Below are positions 34,256 through 47,318 of a stretch of 64,000 nt of DNA, one piece after another. The DNA is taken from the NCBI GenBank assembly GCA_028713975.1, contig JAQTNE010000003.1, positions 1 to 64,000 on the forward strand, in the 5' to 3' direction. The DNA comes from Sulfuricella sp. Lineage in GTDB: Bacteria; Pseudomonadota; Gammaproteobacteria; Burkholderiales; Sulfuricellaceae. A program made the position numbers and the translations under genes. The notes under the pieces were generated by a model, which was not told the DNA's origin, did no database searches, and worked only from the letters and a program-made list of their open reading frames with translations. Each line of letters opens with the position of its first letter. Positions within the stretch are counted from its first letter, which is position 1.

Positions 34256-35107
34256 TTACCGGGCCGGCGTCATCGCCATCAACCGCGCGATCCGCTCGCC
34301 GGTGGCGGGATGAGTGCTGAACAATCCGCTCAGCCCACCACCAGAAAGCGGGTTGATGATCATCATCTGCGCCGTTTCCGGGTGGGCCTCGGCGGCGGAA
34401 AGGGGCAAGCCTTGGGCGAAGCGCTCGATCTTGGCCAGGGCGTCGGCCAAGGCGCGCGGGTCGCCGCTGATTTCCGCGCCGCCGCGATCGGCTTCGAACT
34501 CACGCGAACGGGAAATCGCCATCTGGATCAGCATCGCCGCCAGCGGCGCCAGCAGGGCAACGAGGATGCCGGCGATCGGGTTGGCCGGGCGACCGTCTTC
34601 GCCGCGACCGCCGAAGAACACGGCAAAGTTCGCCAACGCCGAGATCGCACCGGCCATGGTTGCCGAAATGGTTGAAATCAAAATGTCGCGATGGCGGACA
34701 TGGGCCAGCTCGTGCGCCATGACCCCGCGCAATTCGCGCTCGGACAACATCTGCAAGATACCGGTGGTCGCCGCCGTGGCGGCATGTTCCGGGTTGCGCC
34801 CGGTGGCAAAGGCGTTGGGCTGCGCCTCATCAATGAGGTATACGCGCGGCATCGGCAAGTTGGCGCGCTGCGCCAGATCGCGAATCGTGCTGTAAAAATG
34901 CGGCGCGCTGCTTTCGTCCACTTCCCGTGCGTTGTACATCCGCAACACCATATCGGCGGAATTCCAGTACGCCCAGACATTCATCGCGCCACCGAACAAT
35001 AGCGCCAGCAACATCCCGCTGCCGCCGCCCAAAACGCCTCCAATCACACCGAACAGCGCAATGATGGCCGCCATCAGGATTGAGGTTTTTAGCCAGTTAC
35101 CAAACAT
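34256..35107 (-). CDS. htpX: Membrane zinc metalloprotease HtpX
   Basis: HtpX is an inner-membrane M48 protease that degrades misfolded membrane proteins. The 283-residue protein has two N-terminal membrane segments, the HEXXH zinc motif in [18 protein letters not shown], two further membrane segments, and the third ligand region [21 protein letters not shown]-like sequence ([14 protein letters not shown]) is also kept. It lies between fmt and rsmB, as is common in betaproteobacteria. Confidence 0.95.
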   Translation of the reverse strand: MFGNWLKTSILMAAIIALFGVIGGVLGGGSGMLLALLFGGAMNVWAYWNSADMVLRMYNAREVDESSAPHFYSTIRDLAQRANLPMPRVYLIDEAQPNAFATGRNPEHAATAATTGILQMLSERELRGVMAHELAHVRHRDILISTISATMAGAISALANFAVFFGGRGEDGRPANPIAGILVALLAPLAAMLIQMAISRSREFEADRGGAEISGDPRALADALAKIERFAQGLPLSAAEAHPETAQMMIINPLSGGGLSGLFSTHPATGERIARLMAMTPAR

Positions 35108-35172
35108 TTGATCCTCGCATTATTAACCATTGCAAACTCGCACCCTTAACATGGGCGCGGGTTCCGCTGAAT

Positions 35173-36102
35173 TCAAGCATCGAATTTTTGTCCCGGCGTA
35201 ACCGGATTTCCGGCCAGGAAGCTTGCCACCGACAGTCGCTTGCCGCCGGCCTTCTGAATTTCGGTCAAAAGCAAAGTGCCCTGGCCGCAGCCGACCAATA
35301 TGCCGTCCTTGTCTGCCCGGAGGATTTCCCCGGGCAAGCCGCCGCCTTGATTCGCCGCACTCGCCTGCCAGACACGCCAGGTTTCACCCTGAAAACGCAC
35401 CTGGGCCACCGGAAACGGGTTATAGGCACGTACGGCGCGGGCGAGTTCGACGGCATCTTTGCGCCAGTCCAGCAAACCCTCCGCTTTCGACAGCTTAGCC
35501 GCGTAAGTCGCAGCGCTATTGTCCTGAGCCTGGCCGCTCAATGCACCATGCGCCATCTGTTGCAGTGTGGAAACGATCGCCGTTGCGCCAAGCGCCGCCA
35601 GCTTGTCATGCAGCGTTTCCGCCGTATCCTGCCCGGTGATCGGCAATGCCATGCACGACAGCATGGTGCCAGTATCCAGCCCCTGATCCATTTGCATGAT
35701 GGTAATGCCGGTTTCGGCGTCGCCCGCCAGAATCGCCCGCTGGATCGGCGCCGCACCGCGCCAGCGCGGCAACAGCGAGGCATGGATGTTAAGGCAGCCA
35801 AAGCGGGGGATGGACAACACTTCCCGCGGCAACAATAGCCCGTAGGCCGCGACGACCATCGCTTCGACGTTGACTGTCGCAAGCTGTGCTTGGATTTCTG
35901 CGTCTTTTAAGGTTGCCGGTTGCAGCACAGTCAGCCCGTGCTGCAAGGCCAGTTGCTTGACGGGGCTTGGCGCCAGCTTCATGCCGCGCCCGGCGGGGCG
36001 GTCGGGCTGGGTCAGCACCAGGGCAATCTCATGTCCCGCTTCAATCAGTGCGGCCAGCGCAGCAGCCGCGAACTCCGGTGTACCAGCGAAAATCAATCGC
36101 AT
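35173..36102 (-). CDS. fmt: Methionyl-tRNA formyltransferase
   Basis: Fmt formylates initiator methionyl-tRNA from 10-formyltetrahydrofolate. The 309-residue protein starts MRLIFAGTPEFAAAALAALI and has the catalytic-site motif NIHASLLPRWRGAAPIQRAI and the IMQMDQGLDTG sequence. The C-terminal domain includes FPVAQVRFQGETWRVWQA. It begins one base after def and works in the same pathway, as def removes the formyl group Fmt adds. Confidence 0.97.
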   Translation of the reverse strand: MRLIFAGTPEFAAAALAALIEAGHEIALVLTQPDRPAGRGMKLAPSPVKQLALQHGLTVLQPATLKDAEIQAQLATVNVEAMVVAAYGLLLPREVLSIPRFGCLNIHASLLPRWRGAAPIQRAILAGDAETGITIMQMDQGLDTGTMLSCMALPITGQDTAETLHDKLAALGATAIVSTLQQMAHGALSGQAQDNSAATYAAKLSKAEGLLDWRKDAVELARAVRAYNPFPVAQVRFQGETWRVWQASAANQGGGLPGEILRADKDGILVGCGQGTLLLTEIQKAGGKRLSVASFLAGNPVTPGQKFDA

Positions 36103-36103
36103 C

Positions 36104-36607
36104 TTACAAGGTTTCCCGCATTAATTTTTTCATTTTTTGGCGAATGCGGGCCTGTTTCAGCCGCGACAGATATTCCACGAAAACCCGGCCCTTCAGGTGA
36201 TCGATTTCATGCTGGATGCAGATTGCCAGCAGCCCTTCAGCTTTTAACGTAAACGGCTTGCCTTCGGCATTCAGGGCGCGCACCGTAACGCTTTCCGCGC
36301 GTGTCACGGTTTCATAAATACCCGGAACGGAAAGACAGCCTTCCTCATGTTCCTTTTTCCCGTCGCTGGCGATAATTTCCGGGTTGATGAATACATGCAG
36401 GCGATTGCGCTCCTCGGAAATATCCACCACGATAAGCTGCTTGTGCTCGTCCACCTGGGTTGCAGCGAGCCCAATGCCGGGAGCGGCATACATGGTTTCC
36501 GCCATGTCCGCCACCAGACGCCGGATTTCATCGTCCACTTCGGCCACAGGAATTGCCACGGTATGCAGCCGTTCATCGGGATAATGCAGGATATGTAAAA
36601 TGGTCAT
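36104..36607 (-). CDS. def: Peptide deformylase
   Basis: Def removes the formyl group from new proteins. The 167-residue enzyme has the three motifs [19 protein letters not shown] (metal ligand Cys91) and QHEIDHLKG (His133, catalytic Glu134, His137). It heads the minus-strand run def-fmt-htpX-rsmB-DUF4390-ntrY-ntrX, with a 117-base gap to the divergent lysM gene that must hold both promoters. Confidence 0.97.
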   Translation of the reverse strand: MTILHILHYPDERLHTVAIPVAEVDDEIRRLVADMAETMYAAPGIGLAATQVDEHKQLIVVDISEERNRLHVFINPEIIASDGKKEHEEGCLSVPGIYETVTRAESVTVRALNAEGKPFTLKAEGLLAICIQHEIDHLKGRVFVEYLSRLKQARIRQKMKKLMRETL

Positions 36608-36724
36608 AAATGCTTGCTTGTTTAATTAATTACATGCAAAATTCAACACAACCCCTGAATTCATCAAGGATTGTCGCCCTCCATTGATGCCGGATCAGGA
36701 ACATCCATCCGTTGAGGCTCACCC

Positions 36725-37759
36725 ATGAAAAAGCCTATTTTAGCTCTGATTTTGTTTTTCGGCTTAAGTTCGCTACCTGCAGCTGCTGGCATTGCGCTAC
36801 AGGACAATCCTCCTGACCGTTATGTTGTCGTCAAGGGCGACACCCTTTGGAGCATTGCGGGCAAATTCCTCAAGCAGCCCTGGCGCTGGCCAGAAATCTG
36901 GAAAATGAATGCGCAGCAAATCAAGAACCCGCACTTGATTTACCCGGGCGACATGATCGTGCTGGACACGACGGGCGGTTCTCCCGAACTGCGCCTGGTC
37001 AAGGGGCTCGAAACCGTTAAACTGAGCCCGCGCGTCCGGGCCGAGCCGACCGAAACAAGAGCGATTCCCAGCATTCCGCCAACCGCCATTGAGCCATTCC
37101 TCAGCCGTCCGATCGCGGTTGGCGAAGGCGAGCTTGAAAAAGCACCTTATATTATTGGTACGGAAGAAAGCCGCGTTATTCTCGGCGCCGGCAATTCTGC
37201 CTATGTGCAGTCCATCAAGGCGGATAGCGAATTGCAATGGCATGTCTACCGTCCAGGCAAGGCACTGGTCGATCCCGACACCGAAGAAACCTTGGGGTTT
37301 GAAGCTGTTTATCTGGGCGACGCCAAAGTCACCCGGTTCGGTGAGCCGGCAACGATAAGCATCACCAAATCCTCTCAGGAAATCAACATCGGAGATCGGC
37401 TGGTGGCGGCGAAAGAGGGCGAGATCAGCGCCTACGCGCCCCACGCCCCGGAAAAAATCATTAATGGCCGGATCATTTCAGCCTACGGCGGCATAGCCGA
37501 AGTCGGCAAAGGCGCTATCATCACCATAAACAAGGGCGCGCGCGATGGCCTCGAAATCGGCCATGTGCTGGCGCTCTACCGTCATGGCAAAAATGTCGCT
37601 CCGGCAGAATATGACGAGACCTCGGCAAAAACCGTCAAACTCCCGGATGAACGCAACGGCCTGGTATTTGTCTTCCGCGTCTTCGACAAGCTGTCCTATG
37701 CCTTGGTGATGCAAAGCGAGGGGCCGGTGCATGTGCTTGACGATGCGCGCACGCCCTGA
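36725..37759 (+). CDS. LysM-domain cell envelope protein
   Basis: This 344-residue protein has a signal peptide (ending near LPAAAG), then a LysM domain (YVVVKGDTLWSIAGKFLKQP ... NPHLIYPGDMIVLD), which binds peptidoglycan. The remaining ~240 residues have no catalytic motif that I can name. GAGG precedes the ATG. In betaproteobacteria this gene is regularly just upstream of dprA, as here. Function beyond wall binding is unknown. Confidence 0.9.
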   Translation: MKKPILALILFFGLSSLPAAAGIALQDNPPDRYVVVKGDTLWSIAGKFLKQPWRWPEIWKMNAQQIKNPHLIYPGDMIVLDTTGGSPELRLVKGLETVKLSPRVRAEPTETRAIPSIPPTAIEPFLSRPIAVGEGELEKAPYIIGTEESRVILGAGNSAYVQSIKADSELQWHVYRPGKALVDPDTEETLGFEAVYLGDAKVTRFGEPATISITKSSQEINIGDRLVAAKEGEISAYAPHAPEKIINGRIISAYGGIAEVGKGAIITINKGARDGLEIGHVLALYRHGKNVAPAEYDETSAKTVKLPDERNGLVFVFRVFDKLSYALVMQSEGPVHVLDDARTP

Positions 37760-37772
37760 GCCTCGTAACTAA

Positions 37773-38888
37773 TTGACTCTGCCTGAAATGGTTGCGCCCG
37801 GCGACGATGTCATCCTCTGGGTTGGCCTAAGCCTGATCCCGGGGTTGGGCGGCGAAACGTATCGCAAACTGTTGCGCTCATTTGGTGAGCCGAAAGACAT
37901 TTATGCCGCGCCCTATGCCGCCTTGTCGGATGTGGCCGGCAAAAAAATAGCCGACCACATCCAGCGCGGCCTCCACCAGGACTGTGTTTCGCCGCTCGCC
38001 GCCTGGCTGGGTGACCCACAAAATCATGTCGTTACCCTGGCCGACGCCGATTACCCGCAAGCCTTGTTGCAGATTCCCGATCCGCCGCCGCTGCTTTACG
38101 TCAAAGGGCGGCGCGAGCTTCTGAACCAGCCGGCGCTGGCGGTGGTCGGCAGCCGCAACGCGACGCCGCAAGGGCTGGCCAACGCCGAATCATTTTCCCG
38201 CAACCTGAGCGACAGCGGTCTGTGCATCGTCAGCGGGATGGCCTTGGGTATCGACGCGGCCGCCCACCGTGGCGGGCTGGATGGGGCGGCCAGCAGCATT
38301 GCCGTAGTTGGAACCGGCCTGGATATTGTCTACCCTTCCCGCAACCACGCTCTGGCTCACGAGCTGGCGCAGCATGGCACCCTGATCTCCGAATTCCCGC
38401 TGGGCACCCAGGGTATCGCGCACAATTTCCCGCGCCGCAACCGGATCATTTGCGGCCTGGCGCTTGGCTGCCTGGTGGTCGAAGCGGCCATTCGCAGCGG
38501 CTCCCTCATCACGGCCCGCTTGGCCGCAGAACAGGGCAGGGAGGTTTTTGCCATCCCCGGATCAATTCATTCCCCCGTTTCCAAAGGTTGCCACGCCCTG
38601 ATCAAGCAAGGCGCAAAACTGGTTGAATGCGCCAATGACATTCTGGATGAGTTGAAGTGGGTCTCGCCGCAACCTCTTGCCGCGGCAAATGCCGGCCTCG
38701 CCCCGAAAAACGGCTCCCAGTCATTACTGGATGCGCTGGGATTTGATCCTGCGGGGATAGACGAACTTGCCACGCGCAGTGGCTTGACGAGCGATACTGT
38801 TTGCGCCATGCTGTTGCAACTGGAGTTGGAAGGTCAGATCGCCTGCCTGCCCGGCGGGCTTTACCAGCAGATCACCCAACTCCGCTGA
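37773..38888 (+). CDS. dprA: DNA processing protein DprA
   Basis: DprA protects incoming single-stranded DNA and loads RecA during natural transformation. The protein (371 residues from a TTG start, or 366 from ATG 37788; neither has a clear ribosome site) has a SAM-like N-terminal part (VGLSLIPGLGGETYRKLL). Its Rossmann domain contains VVGSRNATPQGL, GLCIVSGMALGIDAAAHRG and GTLISEFPLGTQ, and a C-terminal winged-helix DML1-like domain follows. Flanked by lysM and smg. Confidence 0.95.
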   Translation: MTLPEMVAPGDDVILWVGLSLIPGLGGETYRKLLRSFGEPKDIYAAPYAALSDVAGKKIADHIQRGLHQDCVSPLAAWLGDPQNHVVTLADADYPQALLQIPDPPPLLYVKGRRELLNQPALAVVGSRNATPQGLANAESFSRNLSDSGLCIVSGMALGIDAAAHRGGLDGAASSIAVVGTGLDIVYPSRNHALAHELAQHGTLISEFPLGTQGIAHNFPRRNRIICGLALGCLVVEAAIRSGSLITARLAAEQGREVFAIPGSIHSPVSKGCHALIKQGAKLVECANDILDELKWVSPQPLAAANAGLAPKNGSQSLLDALGFDPAGIDELATRSGLTSDTVCAMLLQLELEGQIACLPGGLYQQITQLR

Positions 38889-38922
38889 ATTTCCGCCCCG
38901 TCACCTGATTGAAGCAAACATA

Positions 38923-39381
38923 ATGTTCGATATTCTGGTTTATCTGTTTGAAAATTATTTTGAAGTCGATGCTTACCCCGATGAGGGAACGCTGACGCGC
39001 GAACTCAGCGCAGCCGGTTTCGACCGTGACGAAATCAACCAGGCCATGACTTGGGTTAATGGCCTGGAAAAGCTGGCACAACAAAACCAGTTGCCAAGCC
39101 TGACCACCTCACGGGCATACCGGCTCTATTCAGAAGAAGAAATCACCAAAATCGGCGCGGAACCGCAGGGCTTGCTGTTATTCCTCGAATCTTCAGGCAT
39201 TCTCAATCCCGTGCAACGTGAACTGGTTATTGACCGGGTCATGGCGCTCAATGAACATGCGGTTTCCCTTGAACAGGTCAAATGGACCGTTCTGATGGTG
39301 CTGTCCAGCCAGGGAAAAACAAGCGATTTCATGTTCATTGAGGACATTTTGTTTGGCGATATGCAACCTACCATGCACTGA
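38923..39381 (+). CDS. smg: Smg family protein (DUF494)
   Basis: The 152-residue acidic protein matches Smg/DUF494: MFDILVYLFENYFEVDAYPD at the start, AGFDRDEINQAMTWVNGL and the C-terminal LEDILFGD-type sequence (FIEDILFGDMQPTMH). It is found beside dprA and topA across beta- and gammaproteobacteria. Its molecular function is not established. Confidence 0.95.
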   Translation: MFDILVYLFENYFEVDAYPDEGTLTRELSAAGFDRDEINQAMTWVNGLEKLAQQNQLPSLTTSRAYRLYSEEEITKIGAEPQGLLLFLESSGILNPVQRELVIDRVMALNEHAVSLEQVKWTVLMVLSSQGKTSDFMFIEDILFGDMQPTMH

Positions 39382-39462
39382 CCGGGCAATAAGCTCTTGT
39401 CAATTTAGGCGGTTTTTCATTATCATCCGCGCTCACACCCACCTTAACCTTTGCGAGAGCGC

Positions 39463-41745
39463 ATGTCCTCCAGCTTACTGATCGTCGAATCCCCCTCTAA
39501 AGCCAAGACGCTGAAAAAGTACCTTGGCAAAGATTTCGAGATTCTTGCCTCGTATGGCCACGTGCGCGACCTGGTACCGAAACAGGGCGCGGTGGATACC
39601 GAAAACGGCTTCAAAATGAAGTATCAGCTGATCGAGCGCAACTCGAAACATGTGGACGCCATCACCAAGGCGATCAAGCTGGCCGACAATGTTTATCTGG
39701 CAACTGACCCGGATAGAGAAGGCGAGGCGATTGCGTGGCATCTGATGGAGATTCTGAAATCCAAGAAACTCCTCGCTAAAAAGAATGTGAAACGCGTGGT
39801 GTTTCATGAGATCACCGAATCCGCCGTGCAGGCCGCCGTTGCTAATCCGCGCGACATCCTGATGCCGCTGGTCAATGCCCAGCAGGCTCGGAGGGCACTT
39901 GATTACCTGGTTGGCTTCAACCTTTCACCACTGCTCTGGCGCAAAATCCGCCGCGGCCTTTCCGCCGGCAGGGTGCAAAGCCCGGCGCTAAGACTGATTT
40001 GCGAGCGCGAAATCGAGATCGAGGCATTCAAGACCCAGGAATACTGGAGCATTCATTTAGATTCGCACAAGGGCAAGCAAAAATTCTCTGCCAAACTGTT
40101 TCAGTACAAAGGGAAAAAGCTTGACCAGTTCAGCGTCGGATCAGACGCCGCACACGCCGATATCGTCAAATATTTAAGCGAAAACGCCGACAAGAAGGCA
40201 ACCGTCGTCAAGGTCGACAAAAAACGCAAGCAGCGCCAGCCGACCGCGCCTTTTACCACCTCCACGTTGCAGCAAGAAGCCGTGCGCAAGCTGGGTTTCA
40301 CCACCGACCGCGCCATGCGCGTGGCGCAGCAGCTTTATGAGGGTATCGACACCGGCGGTGGTGCCGTGGGTTTGATCACCTACATGCGTACCGATTCGGT
40401 AATCCTGGCAAACGAAGCCGTGGCCGAAATCCGCGATTACATCAGCGCCAAATTCGACCCGGATTATCTGCCCAAGGCGCCGATCCAGTATAAAAATAAA
40501 TCCAAGAACGCCCAGGAAGCGCACGAAGCCATCCGGCCTACCTCGATCCTGCGCTCACCAGACAGCGTGCGCGCCTTTCTTTCCCCCGAGCAGATCAAGC
40601 TGTATGAAATGATCTGGAAGCGGACTCTGGCCTGCCAAATGGCCCCGGCCAAGTTCGATACGGTCAGCCTTGATCTGGCGGTCGCAGATGACGGCACTTT
40701 GTTTCGTGCCAGCGGCCAGACCCTGGTTTTTCCCGGTTTCATCGCCGTCTACCTGGAAAGCGAAGACGACCAGGACGAAGAAGGCGAAAGCAAGTTGCCG
40801 CCGATGGAGACCGGCGAACAGTTGCCCGCCGACAAGCTTTACGGCGAACAGCATTTCACCCAACCGCCGCCACGCTATACGGAAGCCAGCCTGGTCAAGG
40901 ATCTGGAAGAACACGGAATCGGTCGCCCATCGACCTACGCCAGCATCATCTCGACGTTGCAGGCAAGGGAATATGTTCTGCTCGACAAGAAGCGTTTTTT
41001 CCCCACCGACGTCGGCAGTGTCGTCAATAAATTCCTGACTGAGCACTTTACCCGCTACGTCGATTACGACTTCACGGCCAAGCTGGAAGACCAGCTGGAC
41101 GTTATCGCCAACGGCGAAAAAGAATGGATTCCGGTTCTTGCCGATTTCTGGAAGGGCTTCAGCAAACAGATCGAAGAAAAGAAAAATATCGAGCGCAAAG
41201 ACCTAACTCACGAGCAGCTCGACGAAGCTTGTCCAAAGTGCGGCAAACCCTTATCGGTTCGACTGGGCAAGCGCGGGAAATTTGTCGGTTGCAGCGGCTA
41301 CCCGGAATGTGACTATACCCGCAGCATGGATGGCGAAGTGACACCCGATGAACCGGTGGTGGTGGAAGGAAGGTTGTGCCCAAAATGCGACAGCCCGTTG
41401 CATGTTAAATCTGGCCAGTATGGCAAATTTATCGGCTGCTCGGCCTACCCCAAATGCAAATTTCTGGAGCCCCTGGAGAAACCGAGAGATTCCGGGGTCG
41501 TCTGCCCGGAATGCAAAAAAGGCAGCCTGATAGAGCGTAAAAGCCGTTATGGCAAAATGTTCTATTCCTGCAACACTTACCCCGATTGTAAATACGCGGT
41601 CTGGAACCCGCCAGTCGCAGAAACCTGCCCGAAATGCGGCTGGCCGGTACTAACCATCAAGACGACAAAACGCCGGGGCACCGAAAAAGTTTGTCCGCAA
41701 AAGGAGTGTGGCTTTGTCGAGCAGATTGCCACCCCTGACGAATAA
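39463..41745 (+). CDS. topA: DNA topoisomerase I
   Basis: TopA relaxes negative supercoils. The 760-residue protein (ATG 39463 with GAGAG upstream; an in-frame TTG lies four codons earlier) has the TOPRIM domain (LLIVESPSKAKTLKKYLG, ATDPDREGEAIAW) and active-site Tyr307 in GLITYMRTDSV. The C-terminus has four zinc-ribbon repeats, of the CPKCG...CSGYPECDY kind; the last ends CPQKECGFVEQ. The catalytic part is complete. It ends the lysM-dprA-smg-topA run and is followed by a terminator. Confidence 0.97.
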   Translation: MSSSLLIVESPSKAKTLKKYLGKDFEILASYGHVRDLVPKQGAVDTENGFKMKYQLIERNSKHVDAITKAIKLADNVYLATDPDREGEAIAWHLMEILKSKKLLAKKNVKRVVFHEITESAVQAAVANPRDILMPLVNAQQARRALDYLVGFNLSPLLWRKIRRGLSAGRVQSPALRLICEREIEIEAFKTQEYWSIHLDSHKGKQKFSAKLFQYKGKKLDQFSVGSDAAHADIVKYLSENADKKATVVKVDKKRKQRQPTAPFTTSTLQQEAVRKLGFTTDRAMRVAQQLYEGIDTGGGAVGLITYMRTDSVILANEAVAEIRDYISAKFDPDYLPKAPIQYKNKSKNAQEAHEAIRPTSILRSPDSVRAFLSPEQIKLYEMIWKRTLACQMAPAKFDTVSLDLAVADDGTLFRASGQTLVFPGFIAVYLESEDDQDEEGESKLPPMETGEQLPADKLYGEQHFTQPPPRYTEASLVKDLEEHGIGRPSTYASIISTLQAREYVLLDKKRFFPTDVGSVVNKFLTEHFTRYVDYDFTAKLEDQLDVIANGEKEWIPVLADFWKGFSKQIEEKKNIERKDLTHEQLDEACPKCGKPLSVRLGKRGKFVGCSGYPECDYTRSMDGEVTPDEPVVVEGRLCPKCDSPLHVKSGQYGKFIGCSAYPKCKFLEPLEKPRDSGVVCPECKKGSLIERKSRYGKMFYSCNTYPDCKYAVWNPPVAETCPKCGWPVLTIKTTKRRGTEKVCPQKECGFVEQIATPDE

Positions 41746-41776
41746 AACCTGCGTTTTATAAATCTTGCAGACGTAA

Positions 41777-41800
41777 AAAAGGGGCTTAATCGCCCCTTTT
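41777..41800. terminator. Bidirectional intrinsic terminator between topA and efp
   Basis: AAAAGGGGC (41777-41785) and GCCCCTTTT (41792-41800) form a nine-pair stem with loop TTAATC, with T- and A-rich flanks on both sides. It serves the convergent genes topA (+) and efp (-). Confidence 0.85.
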
Positions 41801-41822
41801 CCGTTTTGCGGCAACATCTAAA

Positions 41823-42383
41823 TCAAGCTGCGATGCGACGCTTGAATTCGCCTGTCCGGGTGTCGATCTCAATCCTGTCACCGATTTCGCAGAACAAGGC
41901 TACCGGCAACTCAAAGCCGGTCGCGACTTTCGCCGGCTTCATTACCTTGCCGGAGGAGTCGCCACGAACCGCGGGCTCGGTATAAACGATTTCGCGGACT
42001 ACTGTGGTCGGCAGCTCGACGGAAATCGCCTTGTCCTGATAAAAGACCACTTCGCAGGGCATGTTGTCCTCGAGGTAATTGATGGCATCGCCCAGGTTTT
42101 CCTGTTCGACTTCATACTGGTTGTAGTCCGCATCCATGAAAACGTACATAGGATCGGCAAAGTATGAATAGGTTACCGCCTTGCGTTCGAGCAACACCAC
42201 CTCGAATTTGTCGTCCGCCCGATATACTGCCTCACTGGCGGAATCGGTAAGAAGATTTTTCATTTTCATCTTGACCACAGATGCATTGCGGCCGGACTTG
42301 GTATAGTCCGCCTTGAGCACGACCATCGGGTCTTTGCCGATCATGATTACATTGCCTGGACGGACTTCCTGTGCGGTTTTCAT
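41823..42383 (-). CDS. efp: Elongation factor P, Arg32 (EarP-rhamnosylated) type
   Basis: EF-P rescues ribosomes stalled at polyproline. The 186-residue protein has three domains and an N-terminal loop [13 protein letters not shown] with Arg32 at the tip, in place of the Lys found in E. coli. Arg32-type EF-P is rhamnosylated by EarP, and the earP gene lies directly upstream in the same direction. The conserved end [23 protein letters not shown]-like sequence is present. The pairing of loop type and neighbour makes the call firm. Confidence 0.97.
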   Translation of the reverse strand: MKTAQEVRPGNVIMIGKDPMVVLKADYTKSGRNASVVKMKMKNLLTDSASEAVYRADDKFEVVLLERKAVTYSYFADPMYVFMDADYNQYEVEQENLGDAINYLEDNMPCEVVFYQDKAISVELPTTVVREIVYTEPAVRGDSSGKVMKPAKVATGFELPVALFCEIGDRIEIDTRTGEFKRRIAA

Positions 42384-42430
42384 GGTTCTTCCTACCGAAT
42401 TAATTAAAGTTGATGCAAATAAAAAGTGGG

Positions 42431-45974
<3,544 letters not shown>

Positions 45975-45979
45975 TTATA

Positions 45980-45995
45980 GGTTCCACGTGAAACA
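45980..45995. promoter_or_regulatory. parS-like centromere site (dnaN-gyrB gap)
   Basis: GGTTCCACGTGAAACA matches the bacterial parS consensus TGTTTCACGTGAAACA at 14 of 16 positions. It should bind ParB, whose gene lies about 10 kb away, and takes up nearly half of the dnaN-gyrB gap. Confidence 0.7.
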
Positions 45996-46006
45996 ACTTT
46001 TTTGAT

Positions 46007-47131
46007 TTAGATGCGCATGGGCATAACAACATATTTAAAACACTCTTGCCCGGGTATGGTAAATAGTCCGCTGCTGTTGGCGTCACCGAAAGAAAGTTCG
46101 ATTGATTCGTCACTCAGGTTCATTAATACGTCCAACAGATAATTGACATTAAACCCTATGTCCAGTGGGTTGCCTGCATAGTTAACCTCTATTTCTTCTT
46201 GCGCTTCCTCTTGTTCATTGTTATTGCAGATAATACGCAAACTATTTTGTGTTAGAACCAGCCTGACACCCCTGAATTTTTCATTCGAAAGAATAGACGC
46301 GCGTTGTAAAGACTGTAACAGGAGAAGCCTGTTAATCAACATCTGGTTTTGATAGCCCTCCGGGATAACCCGATTGTAATCAGGAAATTTACCTTCCACT
46401 ATTTTTGACACCAGAACAATATTGGAAAAAGAGAATCGGGTCTGGTTTTGCCCGATTTCTATGGTTACTTCATCATCATTATCGCCAAGCAATTTGATCA
46501 ATTCTATTATGGTTTTGCGTGGCAAGATTACTTCATGTGGAGAATCCTCCGAAGCTTCGCTAGCGTTTTCCAGCGGGAAACAAGCCATGCCAAGACGGTG
46601 TCCATCTGTCGAAACCACTCGAAGCAAACCCTTTTCCACGACCAGTAGCAAACCATTCAGATAATATCGTATATCTTGCTGAGCCATTGCATATTGAACC
46701 AGGTTTAATAGGCTTCTTAAAGCTTTCTGGCTAATTTTGATACAAGATCGTTTTTCACCCGCCATTACCAGTTTCGGAAAGTCATTAGCAGGCAAGGTTT
46801 GTAAATTAAAACGACTTTTCTCCACCTTGATTTGCAGTCGGGTATCGTCGTTTTCCAAGGCTATTTGTGCGTTCTCGGGAAATGCACGGCAAATATCCTG
46901 AAGTTTCCTGGCTGCTGCCGTAATCGAAAAATCCGGTAAATCATTTTGCTGACAAATGGATGTGGCAGTAATCTGTATTTCCAGGTCGGTTGCTATTACA
47001 GATAACGTTTCCCCATTTTTTTCAATGAGAACATTGGAAAGAATGGGAAGGGTGTGGCGCTTTTCTACGATACCGATTACGGCTTGAAGTGGTTTTAGTA
47101 GTGCGTCCCTGTTTGTTTGTATTAATAACAT
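46007..47131 (-). CDS. dnaN: DNA polymerase III beta clamp
   Basis: The 374-residue sliding clamp begins MLLIQTNRDALLKPLQAVIG and contains KRHTLPILSNVLIE and STDGHRLGMACF. It ends ...YVVMPMRI, the conserved C-terminus of the clamp. It lies between dnaA and gyrB in the classical dnaA-dnaN-gyrB order. It is more AT-rich than the flanking genes. Confidence 0.98.
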   Translation of the reverse strand: MLLIQTNRDALLKPLQAVIGIVEKRHTLPILSNVLIEKNGETLSVIATDLEIQITATSICQQNDLPDFSITAAARKLQDICRAFPENAQIALENDDTRLQIKVEKSRFNLQTLPANDFPKLVMAGEKRSCIKISQKALRSLLNLVQYAMAQQDIRYYLNGLLLVVEKGLLRVVSTDGHRLGMACFPLENASEASEDSPHEVILPRKTIIELIKLLGDNDDEVTIEIGQNQTRFSFSNIVLVSKIVEGKFPDYNRVIPEGYQNQMLINRLLLLQSLQRASILSNEKFRGVRLVLTQNSLRIICNNNEQEEAQEEIEVNYAGNPLDIGFNVNYLLDVLMNLSDESIELSFGDANSSGLFTIPGQECFKYVVMPMRI

Positions 47132-47226
47132 ATCTATATTCCTAATACTAAGTAATAAGCTTTATCCATTATCTGTATTATTTTAAATGCGCTTTAAAAA
47201 TCATGATTATAAATCATCGTAATGTT

Positions 47227-47235
47227 TGTGGATAA
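47227..47235 (-). promoter_or_regulatory. DnaA box (perfect)
   Basis: TGTGGATAA on the + strand is a perfect TTATCCACA box on the minus strand, in the dnaA-dnaN gap. Confidence 0.75.
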
Positions 47236-47294
47236 AGTTGTTTAAGCGGCTGGGTAAATTGGGTATCAAAGTTAATTTTTGGTAAAAATACAAT

Positions 47295-47303
47295 TTATGC
47301 ACA
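47295..47303 (+). promoter_or_regulatory. DnaA box (one mismatch)
   Basis: TTATGCACA differs from TTATCCACA at one position. It lies 16 bases after the dnaA stop side of the dnaA-dnaN gap (47132-47318), which is AT-rich and holds nothing coding. A weaker TTATCCATT is at 47162-47170. Confidence 0.55.
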
Positions 47304-47318
47304 TTAAGTCCACATGGT